Source: Adiantum capillus-veneris
Taxonomy: Eukaryota; Streptophyta; Polypodiopsida; Polypodiales; Pteridaceae
DNA: 64,000 nucleotides
Direction of reading: 5' to 3'
NCBI GenBank assembly: GCA_014529385.2
Contig: CM043959.1
Location: 54,562,253-54,626,252, forward strand
Under the pieces are notes generated by a model. It worked only from the letters and a program-made list of their open reading frames with translations. It was not told the origin of the DNA and did no database searches. Every line of letters starts with the position of its first letter. The first letter of the stretch is position 1. Positions 1-9,949 of this stretch are shown piece after piece. The translations under genes were made by a program, and so were the position numbers.

Positions 1-820
1 TGCTCTTTCTCTTATTCGTTATAATGCTTAGAGTTGCAACACAGACGGTATGGATTAAGAGTGGCAACACCTACTGGATTGTCTATGGAGCTAAAGTGTG
101 GCAACACATACCGGATTGATTAAGCTGGTTCCAAGATACTTGGTTTACTATGATGTTTAATGATAGTGTTCGGTGACTTACCATTACTTTAACATGGTGA
201 TTGAGTTCTGAAGGGCTTGGCTGGTTTTGAACCTCGGCTATTCTATAAAATTTGATGGCTTCCTAATTTCACTAAAAAATATATATGAATTGACTCTTAC
301 CTAGCGTCTTGCAGTATATACAAAAAAAAGCTTCTAGAAGTTGGTTTTAAAGGCCTTAGTATTATAAGGAAATTCATATAATTCCCTTTAAACTGATCTT
401 TGTTGGTTAATCTTTTGTCGTATCTTTCTCGGACTAGGTCTGAGTCTGATCGAAGGACTGACTCATCTAAGGGCTTTATGTTTAAAAAAAAAACAGTTTA
501 TATCTGGCGTGGGATACAGTATGACAGACATGACATGATAAGCATTGTTATATCTTGAGAAATAAAGTTTTTATATATAAAAAATATATATTAATCCTAT
601 TTTTTTAAAAAAGGGGGAGTGTACTCAGGTTTATAAATTTGTAAAATCTTCGATGATCTTTTTGGATGATATCTCAGGGTGATTATAAAATGGGTTCTTA
701 TACTAGGATCTGTTCAAAAAGATTGTTTTTTTATATATATATACTTCAAACCACAAGGATGAGGTTGTCCTTAATCGAGCAGGGTTTTGGCTTGAGATTA
801 ACCTTGCCTACCGATATTGA
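1..820. other. AT-rich noncoding flank with a possible PPT remnant
   Basis: No convincing coding region is seen. Three degenerate copies of a short unit containing GTGGCAACAC and GGATTG lie at about 30-125. At 607-619 a purine run (AAAAAAGGGGGAG) is followed at once by TGTACTC. That is the usual junction between a retrotransposon polypurine tract and its 3' LTR, so this may be the end of an older element. No matching second LTR was found, so the interpretation is weak. Confidence 0.4.
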
Positions 821-907
821 GTGAATTTCTCTCCAATCAGATTAAAAAAGAAGTTTTTCTTTTTACCTAAAAACTTAAGTGTAGCAAAGAATATTTTTTT
901 TGAAAAA

Positions 908-1365
<458 letters not shown>

Positions 1366-1560
1366 TGTTAACCCTCACGGCTCACGGACAACCCATCACC
1401 TACGACGGACGTGTATTATGTATTTGGTAGAGTCAGGTACCGGGCTTGTCGGACCAATAGGAAAAGGGTAAGAGTGATCGCCGATGAGAGGCGCACTCTA
1501 ACTGGGACATTCAAGGGATTAGTTGGCTAAGCATGGGCGCCCAAGTGTGAATGGGGTGAG

Positions 1561-1574
1561 CTCATATAAAAGCC
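1561..1574 (+). promoter_or_regulatory. LTR TATA box (CTCATATAAAAGCC)
   Basis: TATATAAAA-type box, also present in the 3' LTR (11511-11523) and as TATAAAAG in the Gy-A2 LTR (25831-25838). It should position transcription about 30 bp downstream, which would place the GT/GA microsatellite in the transcript's 5' untranslated region. Confidence 0.7.
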
Positions 1575-1668
1575 AACTAAACCTAAAATTCACTCATTCT
1601 CTCATTTGTGCAATAGAAGAGTGCTCTTTCTCCATCTCCATCTCCATCTTCTTCTTCTTCACCTCCTT

Positions 1669-1681
1669 GTGTGTGTGTGTA

Positions 1682-1739
<58 letters not shown>
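1669..1739. repeat. (GT)n(GA)n microsatellite in the 5' LTR
   Basis: A short GT run (1669-1680) is followed by a long GA run (about 1685-1739). The homologous site of the 3' LTR has a much longer GT run and a shorter GA run, so this tract changed length after insertion. Frames across it encode Ser-Leu or Arg-Glu repeats and are not genes. Confidence 0.95.
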
Positions 1740-1742
<3 letters not shown>

Positions 1743-1978
1743 TCGAGCATTGCGACGGCACGACGGCGGTGAAGCGGTTGAGCGCGACGTAGCGGCGTCT
1801 CCTTCTTCTTTGCGGCGAGGAATCCTCCACGGTAGGAGCATAGAGCGGTGAGTGACGCACCATTGCCCTCTTTTGAGCTTACTAGTTAAGCTAGTTGTGT
1901 GCTTGGAGCCGTCTATGGCTCGCACACAGTGTTAGGCAAGGCCCTTGCTTCGACAGTGCGGCAAGGAGCGCACATTTT

Positions 1979-1996
1979 TGGCGCCGCTGCCGGGGA
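1979..1996 (+). other. Primer-binding site (tRNA-Asp type)
   Basis: TGGCGCCGCTGCCGGGGA lies 4 bases after the LTR end. It differs at one base from the plant tRNA-Asp-complementary PBS (TGGCGCCGTTGCCGGGGA) that I know from Athila/Tat elements. It would prime minus-strand DNA synthesis. Confidence 0.85.
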
Positions 1997-3009
1997 ATCG
2001 CCTTGCACTAAGCCCAAGAGGCACTTTGTGCTTCTCCTATGAGTTGTTTGTAGTAGGAAAGAAGAGGAAGAGGAAGAGGAATGAGTTGTGTTTTTGCAAG
2101 TTGTTAATTTCTGTATTGTCTGCAAGTTCTGTGATTTTTGCATAATGTTGTGTTTTCTGTTTGCACATAGTCTTTGCACAATTAGTAGTCGTTAGCTTGT
2201 TTGCAGTGAATGAATAAGTAGGAAGGTAGTTAGCAATTTCTGTTTGCACACAGTCTGTACACAGTTTCCTGTCAAGGTTTGCCTGCACACAGTCTTTGCA
2301 CAGTAAGGTAGTGAGAGAGGAAGTAGGTGGACAGTTAGCTCACTGTCAGTAAGCAGTTAACAGATTAGTTAGTAGATTAGTTAGTGGTTAGCTGCAGCAC
2401 TGTTAGTAAGTAGATAAGGTAGTGAGCTGTCTGTGAGTTGTGAGCTGTTGACAGAGAGGTTAGGTAGGTGTTGATAGTGTGTGTGGCCAAGAAAGGGTCA
2501 CCTAAACCGCGAGCGGTCGTCGCCTAAAGATCGGGATTGGGATCATTTCCCCAAGCCCAAGCCCAAGCCCAAGCCCAAGCCCAAGCCCAGGCCTCAGTCC
2601 TCAGTCTTATGATATATACTAGACTCACTCTTATATATATACCCTACCCCCTCAAGAGGGAATGAGAGCATGTGGGGCAAGTCCTCCACTCTCCTCCCTT
2701 CTCTTCCCACTTGCACCCTTAGACTTTCTAATTTGGGCCTAGTTCCCTACTAGAAATTGACGGTTTTAGGGATTCCGAGGGCATAAAGTGACCAAACGGA
2801 GGGCTGTAAAGCACGGCACGTCCCTCTGATCGAGACGCTCGTTTTGAGCTATCATACGTTCTATTCTATAGCTGGGTCAGAAAAAAAGGACCAAAAAATC
2901 AAAAAATAAAAAAAAATTTAAGAAAAGACTTGGGTTGCAAAACACCTAAAAATACTAGGTGAGCAGCCTTCACGGGCACTCACTGACACTTCTAGGGGAT
3001 CCAAGTCAT
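1997..3009 (+). other. Untranslated leader of Gy-A1 with short repeats
   Basis: This 1-kb leader has no long ORF. Three copies of a ~20-nt unit of the form TGCACA-n-AGTCT-n-CACA lie at about 2162-2304. They are followed by GTTAGTAGATTAG-type repeats and by a CCCAAG hexamer array (2550-2590). A similar CCCAAG-rich array lies at the matching place in Gy-A2, about 26690-26725. Such leaders usually carry packaging and dimerisation signals; that role is inferred. Confidence 0.6.
2550..2590 (+). repeat. (CCCAAG)n hexamer array
   Basis: About seven tandem CCCAAG units end in CCCAGGCCTCAG. The same array, more decayed, precedes GGCCTCAG in Gy-A2, so it is an ancestral feature of this family's leader and not a local slippage event. 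Confidence 0.85.
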
Positions 3010-5496
3010 ATGAACCTACGCTCTGGACGAGTGTAAGAGCACGATCATATTGGTAGTGCCTCCATTTACGCGGGCACCCATTATTCCTTCACCCTAGGTT
3101 AAGGACCTTCGGCCGGGACTCAAGGTAGCGCGACCCAAGATCCTCATATCGCGTCTAGTGATTCTTCCTCTGACTACGAAGTCATGGAGGGGTATCCTAC
3201 ACCGAACCCTGATAGTTCAAGTCAAGACATGCATGCCATGGGCCCACGGCCCGGGTCCAGCGTGTTTAGCCGCTTAAAAGAGACCCTTAGTAGAGCTACT
3301 CGCTCCGAACATGCGGTTAATGAAATAAATGAAGCGAGTGGGAAAGTAAATTCGTCATTCATGTCTAAAATAGACCCTATGCTTCTTGAGAGTGTGCATG
3401 TGAATGTTCCATCCACTGCACCTCCTAATCCTTTAGGACTATCTCTCTCTGAGGTTCTACTACCCGATGGTAGGAGTCTTGCCGAAGCACAAGAGATTGA
3501 ACGCTATATGCAAGCAACAAGGGAGAGGGAAATTGAGAACCTACGAAGGCTAGAACAAAATCGAGCCTTGAAAGCAAAGGCTCCTATGACAAAAATCATG
3601 CCAGCCGAGCAACCGAGTGCTCCCAAGGTAGCAGTCACGGAGGGGCAAGCGATGGGGAACAATAATGCTTCCACTTCGAGGGAAACCTCCAGCACGCCAG
3701 GCCTAGATGGGATATTCCTAAACGAAAATTGGGAGTATGACCTACAACCAGAAGCTTTAACTGATCGGTACACAGGACACACCTATCATGTGGGTTGGTT
3801 AGATGTTCTACAATCCACATCGGGTGCTAGTAGCATAGATGAGCAACAACAGAAAGTCTGTGATGTCCTCCATAGGATTGTCGAGTTAGAAAGACAGAAC
3901 ACAGGGATCAACATGCCTTCAACAGGCCTAATGAGATTCTTGGATACGGGAAAGGCCAACCAACCAACCCTGTCACAAATGGAGACTCCCTCAGTGAGCC
4001 CCATTGACCCTCCATATGTTGTTTCACCAGGAGCCTCAGTACAATCTGAGCCCACAAGTGGCAGCTTTACCTTCCCAGATCTAGCTCATCTTTCTCTTAA
4101 TGACACTACGGCTACCATGCATATCCTAGTGGTGAGCATGACAAGAAATACACCATGGAGTTCATTTGTTAACACTGCGCCGATGCCTAGTAGCACAATG
4201 CCCCCAACTATACCTACATGTATGTATCAATCATGTGCACCTGTCGTACCTCAGCCTCATGTAGCTCCTACACCTCCGATTATTCCAAGAGCTTACAATC
4301 CACAATGGAATTATCCAAGCTCTTATACAAGTGGAGCCATGCCATTTAATAATAACATGCCATATCAGGCACCCCCTATGCCTAGGGCCACGCCTGTAAA
4401 CTTTGGACCACCGTCTGGTACACCACCATACAAAATATGGGACCCAAGAGCCGCGCGTATGCCAAGGCCAAGGCCAACTCCCATCTCACATGTGGTTCCT
4501 GGAGCACATCCACCCATTATTCCTGCTCAAATAGGAGATTTGGTAGCATTTGCTCAAACTATCGGTTGCTCTATTGCGGAAAACAAGCGTAGTGCACCTG
4601 ATAGAGAGCCTAGGAGCAAGGCAGTTCAAGTAGCTAAGCTCACACATAAATTCAGTGGAGACGGAGATGCTAGAAAGCATATGGAAGTCTTTGAACATGT
4701 GTGCAATTCCTTGGAAGAGCACAATGAGCTACATAAGTGTAAGGCTTTGAGTTTGACCCTAAGTGGAAAGGCTGGAGATTGGTATAGATCCTTAAGAGTA
4801 GAAGAGAAAACGATCTACTCTACTCTTAGGAGACTGTTCTTAAAAGAATACATACGAGAGGGAGTACTTTGGGGTGTAGCCTCTCAGCTCCAGAAAGCCC
4901 AACGAGAAGAAGGTGAATCCGTGAGAGACTTCATTAGTCGCCTAAAGAATTTGAATTCTCGATGCAATCCAAACGAGCGATTCAACAACAACCAATTGCT
5001 TGATAGATTCATTAGGGGACTACGACATGAAAGTATCTATAATGGCCTAGTCATTAGAGGTATCACTACTTGGGAAGTAGTCACCATGAATGCAATCCAA
5101 TTGGAGGATAATTTAATGATTGCAGGAGAAAGAGTGTCCGCCGAGCCGAAGTCTAGTAGCTCGCAAGCGTCAGGGCATGAGCCAATGAAGATAAAGCCAA
5201 TCGTGAAAGAGCAAACGATATCTGAGATGACTTTGGCAGATCTCACCAAGGCCATCCAAGAAAGCCTTAGGGGTAATCGTGCTCCACAAAACACTCATAT
5301 GTATCCAAGAAGGGAGCAACAATGGTGCTCAATTTTCTTGGGCCCACATACTACGAGTGAATGCCCTACTTTCAGAGTAAAGTTTAATGGGACTTGTAAC
5401 GCGTGTGGTAGGTATGGCCATCAAGCGAAGGATTGCCTAATGCTTAAACGCATCATGGAAAATAGATCGCCTATAGCTTGGGCAGACTCACCTTGA
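3010..5496 (+). pseudogene. gag: gag of Gy-A1 (almost intact; N-terminus interrupted)
   Basis: Gag forms the retrotransposon particle and binds RNA. An ATG at 3010 starts Met-Asn-Leu-Arg-Ser-Gly-Arg-Val and is followed by in-frame stops at 3034 and near 3100. The frame is then open to 5496, with an internal ATG at 3184 giving 770 residues. A Pro/Thr/Ser-rich N-terminal half (to about residue 450 from 3184) precedes the conserved gag core (about 480-650: KFSGDGDARKHMEVFEHV, then GDWYRSL and ASQLQKAQREEGESVRDFI). A CCHC zinc knuckle CNACGRYGHQAKDC lies at about 738-751, preceded by a degenerate knuckle (CSIFLGPHTTSEC). Gy-A2 has the same protein, more damaged. I place the original start at 3010 because the N-L-R-S-G motif recurs in plant gypsy gag starts I remember; the 3184 ATG is the start of the surviving open frame. 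Confidence 0.85.
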
Positions 5497-5642
5497 GTTC
5501 CTGCATTGATGCCTACCCCACCCATGGAGCAACAGTTGCCATTACAGAACATGGTCCCTAGAACCCAAAATGCGGTCCAAACCACACCGTTGCCACCTCC
5601 AGTGCTAGGCCCGCAACCCCGTCATCCAAGAGTTACAATCAA
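5497..5642 (+). pseudogene. gag C-terminal tail ending at a deletion junction
   Basis: This stretch (ATGGTCCCTAGAACCCAAAA ... CATCCAAGAG) matches Gy-A2 at about 35644-35737. The next bases of Gy-A1 match Gy-A2 only from about 38951 onward. Roughly 3.2 kb carrying the gag tail, the normal protease and the first half of RT is therefore missing. The junction is in an AT-rich ACAATCAAATCACAATT stretch, consistent with microhomology-mediated loss. Confidence 0.8.
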
Positions 5643-7957
5643 ATCACAATTGCATTAGAGGGCCAAGCTAAAACTGCTTTTATCACAGAGTTTGGAGTGT
5701 TTGCATTTCGTGTTATGGCTTTTGGCTTAACGAATGCCCCTGCTACATTCCAACGATTAATAAACACTGCGTTTAAAGAATGTCTAAGGGAGTTTTGTGA
5801 AGCTTTCCTGGACGACCTTTGTGTTTATTCTTCTTGGGAGAAGCATTTGTTATATCTACAAAAAATATTTGAAAGGTGCAGATTTTATCGCATCTCATTG
5901 AACCCTTTCAAATGCCAAATTTGGGTTAAGCATGGAGTCATTCTAGGGCATATAGTGTCCAAGAACGGGATATCCACAGATGAGAGTAAGATTAAAGCCA
6001 TTGCCGATTTGCCACCACCTACGAACTATAAAGGAGTTCAAAGATTTATGGGCCATGTTGGTTATTATCGAAGGTTTATTTTAAACTTTGCCGAGATAGC
6101 GCGTCCATTGTACAAGCTTCTTATCGAGTTTCACTGGACGGAAGAATGTCATCAATCTCATGAGTTATTAAAGAAGGCCCTAACAAGTGCTCCAATCCTG
6201 AGAACACCTGATTGGAATGTACCTTTTCATGTGCATATTGATGCATCAAATTTTGCTATTGGGTGTGTTATAACTCAACCAGGAGAACATAAATTGGACT
6301 ACCCTATTAGCTTTGCAAGTCGCCAATTAAATGATGCCGAGATGAACTACACTACTACAAAGCGCGAAGGTCTAGCTATGATTTACGCAGTAAAGAAATT
6401 TCGCTATTACCTTCTTGCTACCAAGTTTGTGTTTTATGTTGATCATCAAGCATTGCTATATTTGGTAAACAAGCCGTGTTCCACAGGTCGAATTACACGA
6501 TGGTTGTTAATTCTTCTTGAGTTTGACTTCACCGTTGTTGTGAGGCCTGGGAGGAAACATGTCATGGCGGATCATTTATCTCGTATCCCTAATGGCCAAG
6601 CTCCCACGGGGGTTGATGATGAATTGCATGATACTCCTTTGTTCATTGTTGAGACAATGCCTGAATGGAGTGAAAAGATTGTTAACTTCTTAGTTAATGG
6701 TTTTCCACCCAAAGAACTGCGAAAAGATATAGCTCGAAAATTAATCAAGGAATGCGAACCCTATTGCTTACTGGCTGGAACTCTCTATAAGAGAGGAAAA
6801 GATGATGTTCTTAGACGTTGTGCCCGCGAGGATGAGTATTTATATATTCTACAAGAGGCACACATGGGCGTAGCTGGTGGTCACTTTTCAGGAAAGTTGA
6901 CTGCCAGAAAGATCTTACAGTCAGGCTATTGGTGGCCCATTTTGTTTAAGGATGCATCACTTTTTGCAAAGGGATGTGATGAATGCCAACAATTCAAGAA
7001 GCCACAAAGAAGTGATAGGATGCCTCTACATCCCATCAAGGTAACCCAAACATTTGAAAAGTGGGGCCGATTAGTCCGGCTGCACGTAACATGCAATCAC
7101 GATATATCATTGTGGCTACCGACTATGTTACCAAATGGGCTGAAGCAAAAGCAACACGAAAGGCGGATGCAAAAACAACAGCTAAGTTCCTCTTTGAGAA
7201 CATTATCACACGTTTTGGTTGCCCCTTTGAACTTGTGAGTGACAATGGAACTCATTTTATAAATGAAGTAATAAAAGAACTCACATCAAACTTCATGATA
7301 TCTCACCACTAGTCTACACCCTATTATCCACAAGCAAATGGCCAAGCTGAGAGTACCAACAAAACTCTCATCTCCATTTTGACAAAGATAGTCGAGGCTC
7401 ATCGCACTGATTGGGACCTAAAGCTTACATCAGCTTTATGGGCTTATCATACTACGTATAAAGTTGCTATTAATTGCACACCGTTTAAGATGGTGTATGG
7501 CCAAGAAGCAGTTATGCCATGGGAGTTTGTCATTCCTAGTCTTCGAGTAGCTTCTCAAGAAGGTTGGGATGGTAACCCCTTAGTGGAGCGATTATATATC
7601 CTGGAAAGGCTAGATGAAGAGAGGCAATTAGCTGTGCGAAATGCTCTAGTGAAGAAGGATAGGAGAAAGAAGTGGTTTGATAGCCATTTAAAGGATAAAG
7701 ACATCAAGGTTGGTGATAAAGCTCTTATGTACGGGGTACGTAATGAAAAGAAGAAATTGAAATACGCTGGTAAGGGACCATATCAAGTGTGTGAAATTAC
7801 CCCGCAAGGTACCATTCGTGTGGAGACTCTAGATGGAATTGAAACCATTGGATTCCTTAATGGGAGTAAATTCAAAAGATATTATGATCCTCTAAGCCAG
7901 GAAGAGTTGCAAGTCATCCATCAAAAGAAGGCTGCCAAGGAACAAGCAGAGCTTTAA
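5643..7957 (+). pseudogene. pol: pol of Gy-A1: RT C-terminal half, RNase H, integrase
   Basis: The frame enters inside RT. It shows GLTNAPATFQRL, the catalytic FLDD box (about 5805-5816) and the thumb (VILGHIVSKNGIS). RNase H follows (HIDASNFAIGC, KREGLAMIYAV, FYVDHQALL). The integrase HHCC finger (AHMGVAGGH ... CDEC) is at about 6860-6990. A frameshift near 7060 moves the frame to the integrase core (VATDYVTKW, VSDNGTHF). TAG at 7310-7312 interrupts just before YYPQANGQAES, which carries the catalytic Glu. The frame then runs to TAA at 7955-7957 through the integrase C-terminus (KKKLKYAGKGPYQV). No protease or RT fingers remain upstream, so the protein cannot work as encoded. Confidence 0.88.
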
Positions 7958-9280
7958 AAAATCCAAGCAAGAGTTGAGGCTCGAGAACGACAACAACGTC
8001 TTAGATGCCGACGAGAGGCTAATCTGGGAATCACGCAAGCATTTTTCGAGGACACAAATGACGACTCATTAGAATCTGAGCCACCCCTACGATACCCAAT
8101 TGAGCTAAATAGCCCCTACGGGAAAGTACTATACAATGCCTCATTAGATACGGGAGCTAAACACAATTTGTTATCCTATGGAGTTTGGTGTCAATTAGGG
8201 AAACCGACCCTATCCCCGAGTACGATGCAAGTCAAGGGCATTAATAAAAAGAAAACTACTATTCTTGGAGTCCTTCAGACCCCTGTTGTCTATGACAATG
8301 GAAGAATAGTCCAGAGGTTTCTAGTCATGCCCGCGGGAGCTATGGAAGGCAACGTAAGCCTGGGACGCACGTGGATGTTGGCAACCAAATGCACTATTGA
8401 TTGGGATACTGGTAGTGTCACGACGCGACCACCGACTGTTACCCCTATCATTCGAGCAAAGTCACCTACGTTGCAAACTCTAGCAAAGTTGAAGGATAGC
8501 CAACATTCACAAGCCAAGGTGGTTAACTCGTCTTTGCCGGCTACCCATGAACCTAGCACTTCAACACTTGTAGTTGCAGCAAGCAGTAATATTGCAAGTA
8601 CTCAACCTGCACGACCTAAGAGTACATACCAATGGGTCCCCAAGGCCTTACTTCCAACTACCTCAACCCTCCCATCCATTCCAAGAAAAAATTTCCCCGG
8701 AAAACCAAGAGTGCGCCCTAGGAGAGTCAAGACCAAATCACGATGGATTCCAAAACAACTATTAGAAGCCCAAGGCTACTATGATGGAAATGAGCAAATT
8801 TGGGTACCTGAACGTAAAATGTGTCCTTCCCTATCGACAACAAACCCATATGAGTCAAACAGTGTAACGCTAAAGGCAATGGCAGATCGTGGGAAGGGAA
8901 AGATCACAGAATGCTACACACCTAGTCCAAAGCTAGTTTGGGCTCCAAGGCAAAACCAATTTATTCCACCTAGCTCAGGAAGGGGGGAGTTCCATGAAGC
9001 TTCTAGCTCCTCATGTAATACATCCATAGAGGTAAAAGCTTCTACACAGCCTCCATCTATAGTAGTGGACCTCCATGAAGCTACAAAAGAATCCACACCT
9101 CCCAGTGTTCAAGAATCACCTGATGAATCACTTCAAGTTCGATCCTGGGAGAGTACCTTACCACCCTTGCAACTTGACGAGGCACCTAGGGTAATAGAAA
9201 ACTACTGGCAAAAATCCTCACCTATCACCAACTGGAACAATTGGTTTCAAAGGGTGACGACATCATTTCAAACGGTATGA
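7958..9280 (+). CDS. Post-integrase ORF: retropepsin-like domain plus W-x-P-K repeats
   Basis: This frame is the same as the integrase frame and is separated from it only by the TAA at 7955. It has no in-frame ATG at its start, so it probably belonged to the pol polyprotein. Asp-Thr-Gly-Ala lies at residues 64-67 (8147-8158) in LDTGAKHNLLSYGVW. It is followed by a hydrophobic segment with GVLQTPVV, then FLVMPAG and SLGRTW near residue 135. That is the order of a retropepsin monomer (DTG ... ILGR). The rest is Pro/Ser-rich with four Trp motifs: WVPK (8633), WIPK (8744), WVPE (8801) and WAPR (8939). The first-half DTG is intact, so it could still be an active or substrate-binding fold. The role is unknown; a normal protease sits between gag and RT in Gy-A2 and Gy-N, which makes this location unusual. 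Confidence 0.65.
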   Translation, partial: KIQARVEARERQQRLRCRREANLGITQAFFEDTNDDSLESEPPLRYPIELNSPYGKVLYNASLDTGAKHNLLSYGVWCQLGKPTLSPSTMQVKGINKKKTTILGVLQTPVVYDNGRIVQRFLVMPAGAMEGNVSLGRTWMLATKCTIDWDTGSVTTRPPTVTPIIRAKSPTLQTLAKLKDSQHSQAKVVNSSLPATHEPSTSTLVVAASSNIASTQPARPKSTYQWVPKALLPTTSTLPSIPRKNFPGKPRVRPRRVKTKSRWIPKQLLEAQGYYDGNEQIWVPERKMCPSLSTTNPYESNSVTLKAMADRGKGKITECYTPSPKLVWAPRQNQFIPPSSGRGEFHEASSSSCNTSIEVKASTQPPSIVVDLHEATKESTPPSVQESPDESLQVRSWESTLPPLQLDEAPRVIENYWQKSSPITNWNNWFQRVTTSFQTV

Positions 9281-9287
9281 TCTACCC

Positions 9288-9301
9288 AAGGAAGGGGGGA
9301 G
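9288..9301 (+). promoter_or_regulatory. Internal polypurine tract
   Basis: AAGGAAGGGGGGAG lies immediately before TGTTTGTGGACATCC, a PPT-plus-TG arrangement identical in style to the terminal PPT at 11311-11321. It is about 2 kb too far upstream for the 3' LTR. It may be an internal plus-strand primer, as some long gypsy elements have, or the scar of an ancestral LTR end. Confidence 0.5.
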
Positions 9302-9380
9302 TGTTTGTGGACATCCATTATTCACTTGCTTCCCTCTCAACCTTTCTCCCTGACCTCTTAATCTCCAATCTTAGGGAATG

Positions 9381-9391
9381 TATATATAAAG
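9381..9391 (+). promoter_or_regulatory. Possible internal TATA box
   Basis: TATATATAAAG lies about 145 bp upstream of the ATG of the acidic ORF at 9527 and downstream of the internal purine tract. The spacing suits a separate promoter for that ORF. No experimental or comparative support is available here. Confidence 0.35.
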
Positions 9392-9526
9392 CCTTATACT
9401 CACAAAAACAAGATAAAAAAGTAAAAGAGCAAGAGCCATAACACAAATCATAAAAACAAATTATGCACAAGAACACGACCCTTGTAATATTTGCACTCTA
9501 ACCATCATCTATTTGCGTGTACAGAT

Positions 9527-9949
9527 ATGGCTAGTACGCTAGAGTCATCCACTCCTGCCTTGGGTGAGAGGTACCCTCGTTACTTTTCACAAATATTTCA
9601 CATGGTCTTTCCAGTGCTTGCATGTGAATGGGATTTGATAGGTACGCTAGCATGTGAGAGGAATCTTGAGGAGTTAGAATGGCTGATACGTCTCTTGACC
9701 ACGTCTGATCCATACTTAGTAGAGAGCGTTTCTCCCATTGCACAAGCCTACCCTTTTGACCAAGATGACTATAGGTGTCTAGTGACCTTCTTAGTAAACA
9801 TGGGCACCTATGATGAAGAAGAAAATTTACAGGACTACACGGATGGCACATATGGTCTCATGGATGATGACTTTGTTTATCTCGACGACGAGGATAGGGG
9901 TTTAGCCTTAGGGTTTCCCCCCAACCTCTACAATATCCTATTCCCTTGA
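9527..9949 (+). CDS. Small acidic accessory ORF of Gy-A1 (141 codons), unknown function
   Basis: ATG at 9527 is the first ATG in this open frame; the frame also continues upstream without ATG. The product starts MASTLESSTPALGERYPRYF and is strongly acidic near its end (YDEEENLQDY, DDDFVYLDDEDRG), with an aromatic, leucine-rich middle (LEELEWLIRLL). I see no signal peptide, convincing membrane segment, Cys/His cluster or known catalytic motif. It occupies the position where Athila elements carry an env-like ORF, but it does not look like an envelope protein. It is the last ORF before the noncoding 3' region. It may be an accessory or regulatory protein, or just a surviving open frame. Confidence 0.5.
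   Translation: MASTLESSTPALGERYPRYFSQIFHMVFPVLACEWDLIGTLACERNLEELEWLIRLLTTSDPYLVESVSPIAQAYPFDQDDYRCLVTFLVNMGTYDEEENLQDYTDGTYGLMDDDFVYLDDEDRGLALGFPPNLYNILFP

Larger units (their letters stand above)
1366..1974 (+). repeat. 5' LTR of Gy-A1
   Basis: This 609-bp LTR starts TGTTAACCCT and ends GCGCACA. It matches 11322-11968 along its whole length, apart from the GT/GA microsatellite block and a short indel after it. It contains a TATA box and a CT-rich segment before the microsatellite. A related, more diverged LTR is at 25673-26273. Confidence 0.93.

Noticed and set aside
1523-1925. Ser-Leu, Arg-Glu and Cys-Val ORFs in LTR microsatellites (also 11472-11919 and 25849-26324)
   Set aside because: They are translations of GA/GT repeats inside LTRs, on both strands.
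9527-9949. Calling the acidic ORF an env-like gene
   Set aside because: It lacks a signal peptide, transmembrane segment and cleavage site; only its position matches.
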